Shown here: positions 35,369 through 44,507 of the stretch, one piece after another
Layout of the letters: every line of letters begins with the position of its first letter
Position numbering within the stretch: position 1 is the first letter of the stretch
Origin: Clostridium tetanomorphum
GTDB taxonomy: Bacteria > Bacillota > Clostridia > Clostridiales > Clostridiaceae
Assembly: GCF_017873215.1 (NCBI RefSeq)
Contig: NZ_JAGGKA010000002.1
Coordinates: forward strand, 1 to 64,000
Direction: 5' to 3'
Length of the DNA stretch: 64,000 nt
Translations under genes and position numbers: made by a program
Notes under the pieces: model-generated
The model's input: only the letters and a program-made list of their open reading frames with translations
What the model was told of the DNA's origin: nothing
Databases searched by the model: none

Positions 35369-35387
35369 TGTGTAATTAATTTACACA
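35369..35387. promoter_or_regulatory. Operator-like palindrome upstream of the GH4-PTS genes
   Basis: TGTGTAA-TTAAT-TTACACA, a 19-bp perfect dyad without T run, between the kinase terminator and element C. Related GTGTAAAT and GTGTGCA sequences occur close by. It may bind a regulator of the sugar operon. Confidence 0.4.
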
Positions 35388-35496
35388 GTGTATGATTAAA
35401 GTGTGCAACTTCATATATTATGGGGACAAGCAGATTATGAAGATAAAAGATATTGGCATGATGTTTGCTATATATAATAGTGTACATATCAAGTGA

Positions 35497-35685
35497 TTCT
35501 TAGCTTCAGATGGAGTTTGCTTAAAAGGAATACTTACTCCAACTAAAGCTTAGAAGAACTTATCCAGGGACGTAGTATCCGTTATCTCCCACTTGCAGAA
35601 AAGCAGAGAACCAAAATCTTTGATTTTCTGTGAATCGCTTTCACAGAGTGCGATGGGAGTATTACGGATGGTAGTCATCGGACAA
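35497..35685 (+). repeat. Dispersed structured element, copy C (most complete)
   Basis: Leading hairpin TTCTTAGCTTCAGATGGAGT with ACTCCAACTAAAGCTTAGAA, then TTATCC ... GGACAA, GAC/GTC, variable helix ATCCGT (35577-35582)/ACGGAT (35664-35669) with CTCCCA/TGGGAG, inner hairpins AAAATC-TTT-GATTTT and TGTGAATCGCTTTCACA. It ends 25 bases before the GH4 gene, so it would be part of that gene's leader if transcribed. Confidence 0.8.
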
Positions 35686-35710
35686 AGAAGGAACTTGGGA
35701 GGGATGTTTA

Positions 35711-37048
35711 ATGGATAAAGGCATAAAAATAGTGACTATAGGGGGAGGATCAAGTTATACTCCCGAATTAATTGAAGGATTTATAGAAAGATATAATGAG
35801 TTGCCGGTCAGAGAATTGTGGTTAGTAGATATAGAAGAAGGAAAAGAAAAATTACAGATTGTAGGTAATCTAGCTAAAAGGATGGTTAAAAAAGCGGGAA
35901 TACCTATGGAAATATATTTGACATTAGATAGAAAAGAAGCATTAAAGGATGCTGATTTTGTTACAACTCAGATAAGAGTTGGACTTTTAGATGCAAGAAT
36001 AAAAGATGAAAGAATCCCTTTGAGTCATGGGGTTATAGGGCAAGAGACCAATGGTGCAGGAGGAATGTTTAAAGCATTAAGAACAATTCCTGTAATTTTG
36101 GATATAGATGAAGATATGAGTAAATTATGTCCTAATGCTTGGATGATAAATTTTACTAACCCAGCAGGTATGGTTACAGAGGCTTTATTAAGATATGGTA
36201 AAAATAAAAAAGTTGTAGGACTTTGTAATGTACCTATAGGTATGGAGAAAGCCGCTGCAGAGGTATTAGGCGTGGAGCATGAAAGATTGAGAATGGATTT
36301 TGTAGGCTTGAATCATATGGTATTTGGAAAAGATGCCTACATAGATGGAAAAAAAGTTACTGAAGAATTAATCAATTTATTAGCTAGTGGAAAAATAGGG
36401 CAGATAGTTAAAAATATATCTGATTTTACATGGGATAAAGATTTTATAAAAGCATTAGGCATGATGCCATGTCCTTATCATAAGTACTATTTTCAAACAA
36501 GGGACATGTTGAAAGATGAACTAGAGGAATTTAACAAAGGCGAAACAAGGGCAGAGGTTGTTAAAAAAGTAGAAGAAGAATTATTTGAACTTTATAAAGA
36601 TGAGAATTTAGATGTTAAACCTTTGGAGTTAGAAAAAAGAGGAGGAGCTTATTATAGTGATGCAGCATGTAGGCTAATATGTTCAATATATAATGATAAA
36701 AGAGATATTCAACCTGTAAATACAAAAAATAATGGTGCTATAGTAGGAATTCCTAATGAATCTGCTGTAGAAATTTCATGTATGATAACAAAAGACGGAC
36801 CTAAGCCTATTGCAGCAGGTGAGTTACCAGTAGGGATAAATGGACTTATACAACAGATGAAAACCTTTGAAAGATTAGTAGTGGATGCAGCAGTTTTTGG
36901 AGATTATCATAAGGCAATACTAGCTTTAACAGTGAACCCTTTGATCCAGTCAGATAAACTTGCTAAGAAGTTAGTAGATGAACTTATGGTAGCACATAAA
37001 GATTATTTGCCTCAATTTAAAGAAATTATAGAAAAGGGTTTTAAATAA
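35711..37048 (+). CDS. Glycoside hydrolase family 4, 6-phospho-beta-glucosidase type
   Basis: A 445-residue NAD- and divalent-metal-dependent enzyme that cleaves a phosphorylated disaccharide in the cytoplasm. The N-terminal dinucleotide fold is KIVTIGGGSSYTPELIEGF; RVGLLDARIKDERIPLSHG, GQETNGAGGMFKALRTIP, INFTNPAGMVTEAL, GLCNVPIGM and FVGLNHM (metal/catalytic region) follow the family order. The CNVP form is usual for beta-glucosidase members, while CHS/CHG marks alpha-galacturonidase or alpha-glucosidase types. GGGAGGGA precedes the ATG. The following PTS EIIC would supply its phosphorylated substrate. Confidence 0.92.
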   Translation: MDKGIKIVTIGGGSSYTPELIEGFIERYNELPVRELWLVDIEEGKEKLQIVGNLAKRMVKKAGIPMEIYLTLDRKEALKDADFVTTQIRVGLLDARIKDERIPLSHGVIGQETNGAGGMFKALRTIPVILDIDEDMSKLCPNAWMINFTNPAGMVTEALLRYGKNKKVVGLCNVPIGMEKAAAEVLGVEHERLRMDFVGLNHMVFGKDAYIDGKKVTEELINLLASGKIGQIVKNISDFTWDKDFIKALGMMPCPYHKYYFQTRDMLKDELEEFNKGETRAEVVKKVEEELFELYKDENLDVKPLELEKRGGAYYSDAACRLICSIYNDKRDIQPVNTKNNGAIVGIPNESAVEISCMITKDGPKPIAAGELPVGINGLIQQMKTFERLVVDAAVFGDYHKAILALTVNPLIQSDKLAKKLVDELMVAHKDYLPQFKEIIEKGFK

Positions 37049-37098
37049 GTGCATGATTAATTAATTACTTATAAATATGAATAGGGGAGGATTAAAGC

Positions 37099-38391
37099 AT
37101 GAAAGGGTTCTTTAATTGGATGGAAAGGCATTTTGTTCCAGTAGCGGGTAAAATAGCATCACAAAGACATTTGGTTGCTATTCGTGATGGCTTTGCTACA
37201 ATTACTCCAATTATTATGGCAGGAGCTTTTGCGGTGTTATTTAACAACTTAGGATGGAAAAAGTATCAAGATTTTATGAATTGGTTATTACCTGCTGATT
37301 GGAAAAATTTTGGTGGTGGAATTTGGAATGGGACTTTTGCTGCAATGTCATTGCTCCTAGTATTTACCATATCATATCATTTAGCTAGATCTTATGAAAA
37401 AGATGGATTATCAGCAGGAATTGTATCTTTAGCGGCATTATTGATTTTATATAAGCCAACAGAAGACGGAGGAGCACTACCATTTGCTTTCTTAGGTGGT
37501 GAAGGTTTATTCCTTGCATTAATAGTAGCCTTAATTGCTACGGAAATATTTGTAAAGTTAGCAGGAAATCCAAAGTTAATTATTAAAATGCCAGAAGGAG
37601 TTCCACCGGCAGTATCAAAGTCCTTTGCGGCATTATTGCCATCAATTATAGTTTTAGCTGCTACAGCAGCAGTAAAACAAATTTTTGCAACAATAGGAAT
37701 ACCGGATATACATGAAGCATTATTTGTAGTACTACAAGCCCCATTACAGGGTGTTATGGGAAGTCTAGGTGGTTTATTAATTCTAGTGCTAGTAGAACAA
37801 TTGCTATGGTTCTTTGGATTACATGGTTCAAATATACTTGCGCCGATTATAAACGCAGTATTATTACCATTAACAGAAGCTAATATAAAGGCATTTAAAA
37901 ATGGAGTTAATCCTGAACATATAGTAAACAGCCAGTTTTTAGATTCCTATATAAATATGGGGGGATCAGGAACTACAATAGCTTTACTGATTGCAATATT
38001 CTTAGTTGGGAAAAAAAGCAAATCGCAAAAGACTATCGCAAATTTAAGTATTGGACCAGGAATGTTTAATATCAATGAACCCGTTATATTTGGTATACCG
38101 ATAATTTTAAATCCAGTTTATTTCATACCGTTTCTATTAGCACCTTTAGCTTCCGGAATGATTGCATATATATTGACAGCTATTGGATTCGCACCTAAGG
38201 TTGTAGTAATGGCTCACTGGACAACACCTCCAATATTAGGGGCAATTATATCTACAAACTCAATAAGGGGTGGAATTACAGCTCTTATTTGTTTAGCAGT
38301 TAGTATAATAATATATATACCATTTGTTCATATTGCAGTAAAAGAAGAACAAGAAACTTTAGTAGAAGTAGAAAAAACACATTCCATTTAA
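37099..38391 (+). CDS. PTS permease EIIC, cellobiose/chitobiose (lactose-cellobiose) family
   Basis: A 430-residue integral membrane protein with about ten helices. It begins with an amphipathic segment (FFNWMERHFVPVAGKIASQR) and shows the family sequences RDGFATITPIIMAGAFAVLF, WFFGLHGSNILAPI, LSIGPGMFNINEPVIFGIPI and LNPVYFIPF. The conserved NEPV region contains the substrate-binding Glu. EIIA and EIIB genes are not in the neighbourhood, so it must use subunits encoded elsewhere. It lies 50 bases after the GH4 gene and ends at a terminator. Confidence 0.92.
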   Translation: MKGFFNWMERHFVPVAGKIASQRHLVAIRDGFATITPIIMAGAFAVLFNNLGWKKYQDFMNWLLPADWKNFGGGIWNGTFAAMSLLLVFTISYHLARSYEKDGLSAGIVSLAALLILYKPTEDGGALPFAFLGGEGLFLALIVALIATEIFVKLAGNPKLIIKMPEGVPPAVSKSFAALLPSIIVLAATAAVKQIFATIGIPDIHEALFVVLQAPLQGVMGSLGGLLILVLVEQLLWFFGLHGSNILAPIINAVLLPLTEANIKAFKNGVNPEHIVNSQFLDSYINMGGSGTTIALLIAIFLVGKKSKSQKTIANLSIGPGMFNINEPVIFGIPIILNPVYFIPFLLAPLASGMIAYILTAIGFAPKVVVMAHWTTPPILGAIISTNSIRGGITALICLAVSIIIYIPFVHIAVKEEQETLVEVEKTHSI

Positions 38392-38407
38392 ATAAAATTT
38401 GGCATTA

Positions 38408-38442
38408 ATAAAAACCGTATGCATAATGCATGCGGTTTTTAC
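38408..38442 (+). terminator. Intrinsic terminator after the PTS gene
   Basis: AAAAACCGTATGCAT (38410-38424) pairs with ATGCATGCGGTTTTT (38426-38440) with one G-T pair and a minimal loop. Confidence 0.85.
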
Positions 38443-38454
38443 TGTATAAGACAT

Positions 38455-38553
38455 GGGGACTGTCGCATTAAGAAATTTATATACAATATATTGCTTTGTA
38501 AGTCAATAACAAATACAATATGTCGTGACCTTTATTCTTAGTGCGACAGCCCC
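38455..38553. mobile_element. 99-bp MITE-like element with terminal inverted repeats
   Basis: The left end GGGGACTGTCGCATTAAGAA (38455-38474) is the inverted repeat of TTCTTAGTGCGACAGCCCC (38535-38553), with one extra base. The 60-base centre is non-coding. GGGG-CTGTCGCA ends resemble those of IS1182-type transposons as I remember them. No clear target duplication; it lies 12 bases after a terminator palindrome. Confidence 0.65.
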
Positions 38554-38745
38554 GGATATAAAATTTGGTATAATGCCCAAATTTCATACTCCTTATTTAT
38601 TAAAGATAACTAATAATGTTATTTACTTTAAACAGAAATTGTGTAATAATAGAAAGTTGTAAAACTAAGTTTATTGTTGGTATTTGTCAAAATACGCTAA
38701 TGATAAAATAGTTAAATAATGATTTTGAATAGTGAGGAGTATAAA

Positions 38746-40254
38746 ATGAAGATAGGATTTGATCATAAAAAGTATCTAGAAGAACAATCAAAATATATTT
38801 TAGAAAGGGTTAATAACTATGACAAACTGTATCTAGAGTTTGGTGGGAAATTGTTATTTGACCTTCATGCTAAAAGGGTTTTACCAGGATTTGATGAAAA
38901 CGCAAAAATTAAGTTATTACACGAATTAAGGGAAAAGGTTGAAGTTATTATTTGTGTATATGCAGGAGATATTGAAAGAAATAAAATAAGAGGAGACTTT
39001 GGCATCACATATGATATTGACGTTTTAAGATTAATTGATGATTTAAGAGCTTATGATTTAGACGTAAATAGTGTTGTAATAACAAGATATGATGGACAAC
39101 CAGCAACAACTGTTTTCATAAATAAGCTTGAACGTAGAGGAATAAAGGTATATAAACATAGAGCGACTAAAGGATATCCTACTGATGTAGATACAATTGT
39201 AAGTGATGAAGGATATGGTAAAAATCCATATATTGAAACAACAAAACCTATCGTTGTTGTAACAGCACCAGGCCCAGGAAGCGGTAAGTTAGCAACTTGT
39301 CTTAGCCAGTTATATCATGAATATAGACAAGGTAAAGTGGCAGGCTATTCAAAATTTGAAACATTCCCAGTATGGAATGTGCCTCTAAAACATCCTTTAA
39401 ACATAGCATATGAAGCAGCAACGGCAGATCTTAAGGATGTAAATATGATTGATTCATTCCATGTTGATGCATACAATAAAATAGCTGTAAATTATAATCG
39501 TGATATTGAAACATTCCCTGTACTTAAAAGAATTATAGAGAAAATAACAGGAGAAGAATCTGTATATAAATCACCAACAGATATGGGTGTTAACAGAGTT
39601 GGATTTGGTATTGTTGATGATGAGGTTATTAAAGAAGCATCTAAACAAGAAATAATAAGAAGATATTTTAAAACAGGATGTGAATATAAGAAAGGTTATG
39701 TAGATAAGGAAACTTTTCAAAGAGTTAAGCTTATTATGGAAGAACTTAATCTTAAGCAAGAAGATAGAAAAGTTGTTGTTCCAGCCAGAGAACGTGCAGC
39801 AAAACTAAAGGAAATATCCAATAAAAATGAGGTTTGCTCTGTTGTAGCAATAGAACTTCATGATGGAAAAGTACTTACAGGTAAGAGTTCAGACGTAATG
39901 GATGCAACAGCAGCTGTAATATTAAATGCTGTTAAACATTTTGCCAATATATCAGATGATATACATCTTATTTCTCCAGTTATACTTGAGCCAATTATAA
40001 ATTTAAAATCAAAAACTTTAGGAAGTAAGAATACAGCTTTAAGTTGTGAAGAAGTATTAATTGCTCTTAGTATTTGTGCAGCTACAAATCCGACAGCACA
40101 AGTAGCTATGGAGAAGCTAACAATGCTAAAAGGATGTCAAGCACATTCAACTACAATTTTAAGTACACATGATGAACAGACTTTTAGAAAACTTGGTATT
40201 GATGTAACTAGTGATCCAGAATATCCTTCAGATAGTCTTTACTATAATAATTAA
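38746..40254 (+). CDS. DUF1846-family protein
   Basis: A 502-residue cytoplasmic protein, full length for the DUF1846 family, which is conserved in Firmicutes with unknown function. Recognisable stretches are [60 protein letters not shown] (a P-loop-like Gly-rich segment) and [23 protein letters not shown] at 38734-38739 fits the ATG at 38746, although the frame is open to 38719. It is a single-gene unit between the MITE and a strong terminator. Confidence 0.88.
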   Translation: MKIGFDHKKYLEEQSKYILERVNNYDKLYLEFGGKLLFDLHAKRVLPGFDENAKIKLLHELREKVEVIICVYAGDIERNKIRGDFGITYDIDVLRLIDDLRAYDLDVNSVVITRYDGQPATTVFINKLERRGIKVYKHRATKGYPTDVDTIVSDEGYGKNPYIETTKPIVVVTAPGPGSGKLATCLSQLYHEYRQGKVAGYSKFETFPVWNVPLKHPLNIAYEAATADLKDVNMIDSFHVDAYNKIAVNYNRDIETFPVLKRIIEKITGEESVYKSPTDMGVNRVGFGIVDDEVIKEASKQEIIRRYFKTGCEYKKGYVDKETFQRVKLIMEELNLKQEDRKVVVPARERAAKLKEISNKNEVCSVVAIELHDGKVLTGKSSDVMDATAAVILNAVKHFANISDDIHLISPVILEPIINLKSKTLGSKNTALSCEEVLIALSICAATNPTAQVAMEKLTMLKGCQAHSTTILSTHDEQTFRKLGIDVTSDPEYPSDSLYYNN

Positions 40255-40286
40255 TAATATGTAATATTATAAAAGTATTGAATATT

Positions 40287-40338
40287 AAGGAGCAATCTCA
40301 AAATTTCATTTTTTGAGATCGTTCCTTTCTTTATTTTT
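40287..40338 (+). terminator. Intrinsic terminator after DUF1846
   Basis: AGGAGCAATCTCAAAA (40288-40303) pairs with TTTTGAGATCGTTCCT (40310-40325), followed by TTCTTTATTTTT. Confidence 0.88.
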
Positions 40339-40389
40339 ATAGTCTATTTTGTATTTTTTATATTCTATATTTACAGGAGGTACAGTATA

Positions 40390-41289
40390 ATGAAATTCAT
40401 ATGTTTTAAGGAAGCAGATAAAGAAAAGTTAGGAGTTGTTTCTAAAGATAGTACTTTTGTAATAGAATTATCAAGTATGAAGCTAAGCAAAGATTTTTAT
40501 GATATGAATGATTTGATAAGAAATATTTCTAATTATGATATTGAAAAAATAGAAAATAGCTTATTTGATAAGTGTGCAGATAATTATATAATATATCCAA
40601 TAAATACTATTAAACTTTGTTCACCAATTAAGAGACCAGTTCATGATATTATTTGTGTAGGTGTAAACTATCAAGAACATTTAGATGAAACGAAGAAAAA
40701 TTTTGATAAGGGAAGTTTTAAGGAAGCTAAAAACACTGTTTATTTTTCAAAAAGAGCAACAGAGACTATTGGACCAGGTGATACTATAATAAGTCATGTA
40801 AATATTGATGAGCAACTGGATTATGAAGTGGAGTTGGCAGTTATTATTGGTACTAAAGGTATAAATATTCCTAAGGAACAGGTGGAAGATTATATTTTTG
40901 GTTATACAATTATGAATGATATTTCTGCAAGAGATCTACAACAACAGCATTTTCAATGGTATAGAGGGAAAAGTTTAGATACATTTACGTCATTGGGACC
41001 TGTTATAGTTCACAAAAGTGAAATACCATTTCCAATTGAACTAGATATTTGCAGTAGAGTAAATGGAGAATTAAGACAGAATTCTAATACTAAACATTTT
41101 TTGGCGGATATTTCATCTATAATTTCCGAGATTTCTAACGGAATCACTTTAGAACCTGGAGATATAATTGCTACAGGTACTCCTTCCGGTGTTGGATTAG
41201 GATTTAACCCTCCTCGCTTTATGAAGTCTGGAGATATAGTAGAATGTGAAATTGAAAATATAGGTATATTAAAAAATATAGTAGAATAG
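40390..41289 (+). CDS. Fumarylacetoacetate hydrolase (FAH) family protein
   Basis: A 299-residue enzyme of the FAH/HpcE/YcgM superfamily. The catalytic core starts at about residue 85 (DIICVGVNYQEHLDE), with metal ligands in DYEVELAVIIG, the conserved GYTIMNDISARDLQ region and the C-terminal LEPGDIIATGTPSGVG. These enzymes are metal-dependent hydrolases or decarboxylases of 2-oxo acids such as acylpyruvates or oxaloacetate; the substrate cannot be told from sequence. ACAGGAGG lies nine bases before the ATG. Confidence 0.9.
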   Translation: MKFICFKEADKEKLGVVSKDSTFVIELSSMKLSKDFYDMNDLIRNISNYDIEKIENSLFDKCADNYIIYPINTIKLCSPIKRPVHDIICVGVNYQEHLDETKKNFDKGSFKEAKNTVYFSKRATETIGPGDTIISHVNIDEQLDYEVELAVIIGTKGINIPKEQVEDYIFGYTIMNDISARDLQQQHFQWYRGKSLDTFTSLGPVIVHKSEIPFPIELDICSRVNGELRQNSNTKHFLADISSIISEISNGITLEPGDIIATGTPSGVGLGFNPPRFMKSGDIVECEIENIGILKNIVE

Positions 41290-41316
41290 GAAGCATTTTA
41301 ACGGATAATAAAATGA

Positions 41317-41523
41317 GCGTATAATAATGTTCTCTTTGGAGGAGTAGGAGCTATAGGTGATCTTTCTAATCTTATACTTAAGGTATGTTCTGAATGGACA
41401 AAGGCTATTAAAGAAAATTTGAGCCATTACAGCAGTATGTATGTAATGGCTCCGGTATTTTCCCACAAGTTTAAATTGCATTATCAAAAAGCATTGACAA
41501 GAATAGAGCATATAAAAAACTAA
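41317..41523 (+). pseudogene. Possible C-terminal gene remnant
   Basis: An open frame of 68 codons without a start reads NVLFGGVGAIGDLSNLILKV ... YVMAPVFSHKFKLHYQKALT and stops. The composition looks protein-like but I do not recognise the family. A terminator-like stem (GAGCCATTAC/GTAATGGCTC) falls inside it, so it may instead be non-coding. Confidence 0.35.
41421..41461 (+). terminator. Terminator-like hairpin after the FAH gene
   Basis: GAGCCATTAC (41421-41430) pairs perfectly with GTAATGGCTC (41443-41452), followed by CGGTATTTT. The T tract is weak. Confidence 0.55.
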
Positions 41524-41556
41524 GCTACTTTATAAAGAATGTTATGTTGTTTACAT

Positions 41557-43476
41557 TCAATGATAAAGTTCTATTATACATTTAAATAGGTCTCCATCAA
41601 AATTAACATACATAATTCCACCATGTAGTTCAACTATGCTTTTGGCTATAGCAAGACCTAAACCATTTCCTGAGATGTTCGAATTTCTAGAAGAATCACC
41701 TCTAGTAAATCTTTCAAATATTTCTTCTTTATCAAAGTCAAGAGGAGCAGAAGAGGTGTTTTTGAAGGACAGTTTAATACCTCTATTAATTTCTTCTATT
41801 TCTACAAAAACTCTTGTATCGTTTAATGAATATTTTAAGGCATTATTTATTAAGTTTTCAAAAACTCTAGACATTCTATTACCATCTAAAATCATAGGAA
41901 GCTTGTCTTTAAAAGTTTTAACAACGAATTTTAAATTTTTATCTGTATAAATCTCTGTATCTGAATATTCAGCTATGGATTGATTTACAAGTTCTATTAC
42001 ATCTACTTCTTCTTTATTTAATTGAATTTTTCCACTATTTATTTTTGAGATTTCAAATAAGTCTTCTATAAGTTTCTTTAATTTTAAACTTTTTTTATTG
42101 AGGATTTTTAGAAAATCTTCTTTTTCTTCTTCAGAGATATTTTCCCTTAATAATATATCAGTATAATTTATTATTGATGTAAGAGGAGTTTTCAAATCAT
42201 GAGATACATTAGCTACTAATTCACTCTTCAACTTTTCATTTTTTATTTGATCCTCAATAGATACTTTAAAGCCTTTATTTAATTTATTTATGTTTTGAGC
42301 TAAGCTGCACAAAGATTTATCACCTTTTTCTTCTATAACATGTTCTAGGTCACCGTTAGTTATTTTATCTATTCCTTTTATTATTTCATCAATATATAAA
42401 GAGAATTTGATAATTTTTGGAAATATGAATATCAAATACAATAATATTGTTGATGTATATAAAATACCAAAAGATCTTTTGAGTAGCATCATATAAATTA
42501 GAACAAGAATTAATGAACTAGACAAAACAAAAATTATTATTTTAAAAAAGGTACTTTTGTTATCAAACCAATTATTTATAAATTTAATTAATTTTATTAT
42601 AAAGGCATTTTTTAATGATCTTAATATCCTACCTTTGCCTAGATAATATAAGATTAATAATATAATAATTAATAAAGAAAAATGTATTAATATATAGATT
42701 TTATTCATATACATGTAATTTTTAATATCAGAAATGTAATTATTGTTATAATTTATTTCATCTTTTATATTTTTTTTGTTTGATTGAAGAATATCTTTTA
42801 ATAGAACCTCATCTTCTTTAGAGTATGAGTAGTTTTTGGGAAACCAGTAGGCTTCTACAAAATTGCTTGGATTTTTAAGTTTACGTTCATTATAATATTT
42901 ATAGGCTGGAGCGCTTTCTGAATTATAAGTTATATTAAACCATTTTCCTCTATTTGACACATAATTATATAATTCACCATTTTCTTTAGAGAATATTTTA
43001 ATATTTTTTTTAATTAAGTCTATGTTTTGGATATCATTAGTTAAAAATGTGCCTTCACTTTTATTAATTATAATAAATTTTACAAATTTATCGTAGTTTT
43101 TGTTATTTTGAGCAATTGTAAAATTTCTACTTATTATATCTAATTCTCTTTGAGGAGTTAAAGACAGTATTTCTAAATTATTAGTATGATTATATATAAA
43201 CATATTACTGAAGCCAGCACATTCTTTTATCCATAAACTATAATTTATCCAATCAGTATTACTAATATCTGTATTACTATTTTCCATATTTTGTAAGTTT
43301 TTCTTTTCATCTAATATTTTATTTTCTACAAATTTTATTTCGTTATAATTATACTTTAAATTTCTTAAATTTTCGTAAAGGCTAATGGAAATAAAGATCA
43401 TAAATATAAGTAACAAGGGAACAGTTTTCTCTAATAACTCTAGAAATTTTGAATTTTTTATAGTGCTATTTTTCAA
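41557..43476 (-). CDS. Sensor histidine kinase with large extracytoplasmic domain
   Basis: About 639 residues. An N-terminal helix (LLLIFMIFISISLYENL), an extracytoplasmic region of roughly 210 residues, then several membrane helices around residues 260-370 and HAMP-like linker (IDKITNGDLEHVIEEKGD). The kinase core has SHDLKTPLTSIINYTDILLR (H box), NLINNALKYS (N box) and GNGLGLAIAKSIVELHGG (G box). The frame opens at 43500 inside the regulator gene; a TTG at 43476, twelve bases after GGGGAG, is a reasonable start, but TTG codons further up are possible. It is coupled to the upstream response regulator. The signal is unknown. Confidence 0.85.
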   Translation of the reverse strand: MKNSTIKNSKFLELLEKTVPLLLIFMIFISISLYENLRNLKYNYNEIKFVENKILDEKKNLQNMENSNTDISNTDWINYSLWIKECAGFSNMFIYNHTNNLEILSLTPQRELDIISRNFTIAQNNKNYDKFVKFIIINKSEGTFLTNDIQNIDLIKKNIKIFSKENGELYNYVSNRGKWFNITYNSESAPAYKYYNERKLKNPSNFVEAYWFPKNYSYSKEDEVLLKDILQSNKKNIKDEINYNNNYISDIKNYMYMNKIYILIHFSLLIIILLILYYLGKGRILRSLKNAFIIKLIKFINNWFDNKSTFFKIIIFVLSSSLILVLIYMMLLKRSFGILYTSTILLYLIFIFPKIIKFSLYIDEIIKGIDKITNGDLEHVIEEKGDKSLCSLAQNINKLNKGFKVSIEDQIKNEKLKSELVANVSHDLKTPLTSIINYTDILLRENISEEEKEDFLKILNKKSLKLKKLIEDLFEISKINSGKIQLNKEEVDVIELVNQSIAEYSDTEIYTDKNLKFVVKTFKDKLPMILDGNRMSRVFENLINNALKYSLNDTRVFVEIEEINRGIKLSFKNTSSAPLDFDKEEIFERFTRGDSSRNSNISGNGLGLAIAKSIVELHGGIMYVNFDGDLFKCIIELYH

Positions 43477-44167
43477 TTTTGTATCCAACTCCCCACACAA
43501 CTTTTATATATCTAGGTTCTTTAGTGTTTATTTCTATTTTTTTTCTTAATCTTCTTATATGGACAGATACTGTATTTTCGCTTCTAAAGGCAGGTTCATT
43601 CCAAACTCTTTCATAAATTTCTTTTGAAGGAAATACTCTACCTCTATTTTCAGCTAAAAGTAATAATATTTCGTATTCTATTGGAGTTAACTTTATTTCA
43701 TTGCCATATAGTGTAACAATATGAGTAGCTTTATTAATAGCTAATTCATCAATAATAATTTCATCATCATGTACATTATTAGGACAATTCCCTAAATCTA
43801 TATATCTTCTAAGTTGAGATTTTACTCTAGCGATTAATTCTAAAGGGTTAAATGGCTTAGTTATATAATCATCAGCACCTATGTTTAGTCCTAATATTTT
43901 ATCTGTATCTTCACTTTTTGCAGATAACATTATTATTGGAATGTTTTTGCTTTCCCTTATTTTTACACAAGTTCTTATACCATCAAGTTTTGGCATCATT
44001 ACATCCAATATTATTACATGTATTTCGTTATTATTTAAAGCATCTAAAGCTTCTAGACCATCAGATGCTTTTATTATGTTTATATTTTCTGTAGTTCTTA
44101 AGTAGACCTCAATAGCATCTCTAATTTCTTTTTCATCATCTACTACCAGTACATTATAATTACTCAT
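43466..44167 (-). CDS. OmpR/PhoB-family response regulator
   Basis: A 233-residue regulator beginning MSNYNVLVVDDEKEIRDAIE, with phospho-Asp in HVIILDVMMPKLDG, Lys in DDYITKPFNP and a C-terminal winged helix (IKLTPIEYEILLLLAENRGR, ENTVSVHIRRLRKKIE). AGGAGGC is eight bases ahead of the ATG. The gene overlaps the kinase gene start. The pair resembles VanR/VanS-like cell-envelope systems in layout, without van genes nearby. Confidence 0.9.
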   Translation of the reverse strand: MSNYNVLVVDDEKEIRDAIEVYLRTTENINIIKASDGLEALDALNNNEIHVIILDVMMPKLDGIRTCVKIRESKNIPIIMLSAKSEDTDKILGLNIGADDYITKPFNPLELIARVKSQLRRYIDLGNCPNNVHDDEIIIDELAINKATHIVTLYGNEIKLTPIEYEILLLLAENRGRVFPSKEIYERVWNEPAFRSENTVSVHIRRLRKKIEINTKEPRYIKVVWGVGYKIEK

Positions 44168-44507
44168 GGTTAAATGCCTCCTGTTTGGAAATTGATCTTT
44201 ATATGAATCTATTTTTATTATACTTACAATTTTAGATATATTACAAACAATATTATTAATATTGTTGAATTAACATAAAATGAAGCTTATAATTTTATAT
44301 TAATGACAATATGTTACAAAATATATGTTATAAAAGTGAAGATTTCCGTACAATTACAAATCTAATATATTTATATGTCTATTAATTTTGGGAACATATA
44401 ATTTTATGTTATAATTGGTATATAAAATTTTACTAGACTTGCAAATAATATATTATTTAGAATGTAATATTTGATGATGAAAACTTCTATGTAAGGAGGT
44501 AATGGTT
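44168..44507. other. Divergent intergenic region of the two-component and Ter genes
   Basis: About 340 bases without a gene. It holds the near-palindrome AACAATATTA-T-TAATATTGTT at 44246-44266, a possible operator, and the promoter at 44388-44415. Confidence 0.5.
44388..44415 (+). promoter_or_regulatory. Sigma-A-type promoter for the YceG-TelA operon
   Basis: TTGGGA (44388-44393), 16-base spacer, TATAAT (44410-44415), about 90 bases before the gene start. Confidence 0.55.

Noticed and set aside
35627-35643. TGTGAATCGCTTTCACA as a catabolite-response (cre) site
   Set aside because: It departs from the cre consensus at several positions and is a constant hairpin of the dispersed element (identical in copy B), so its presence near PTS genes is explained otherwise.
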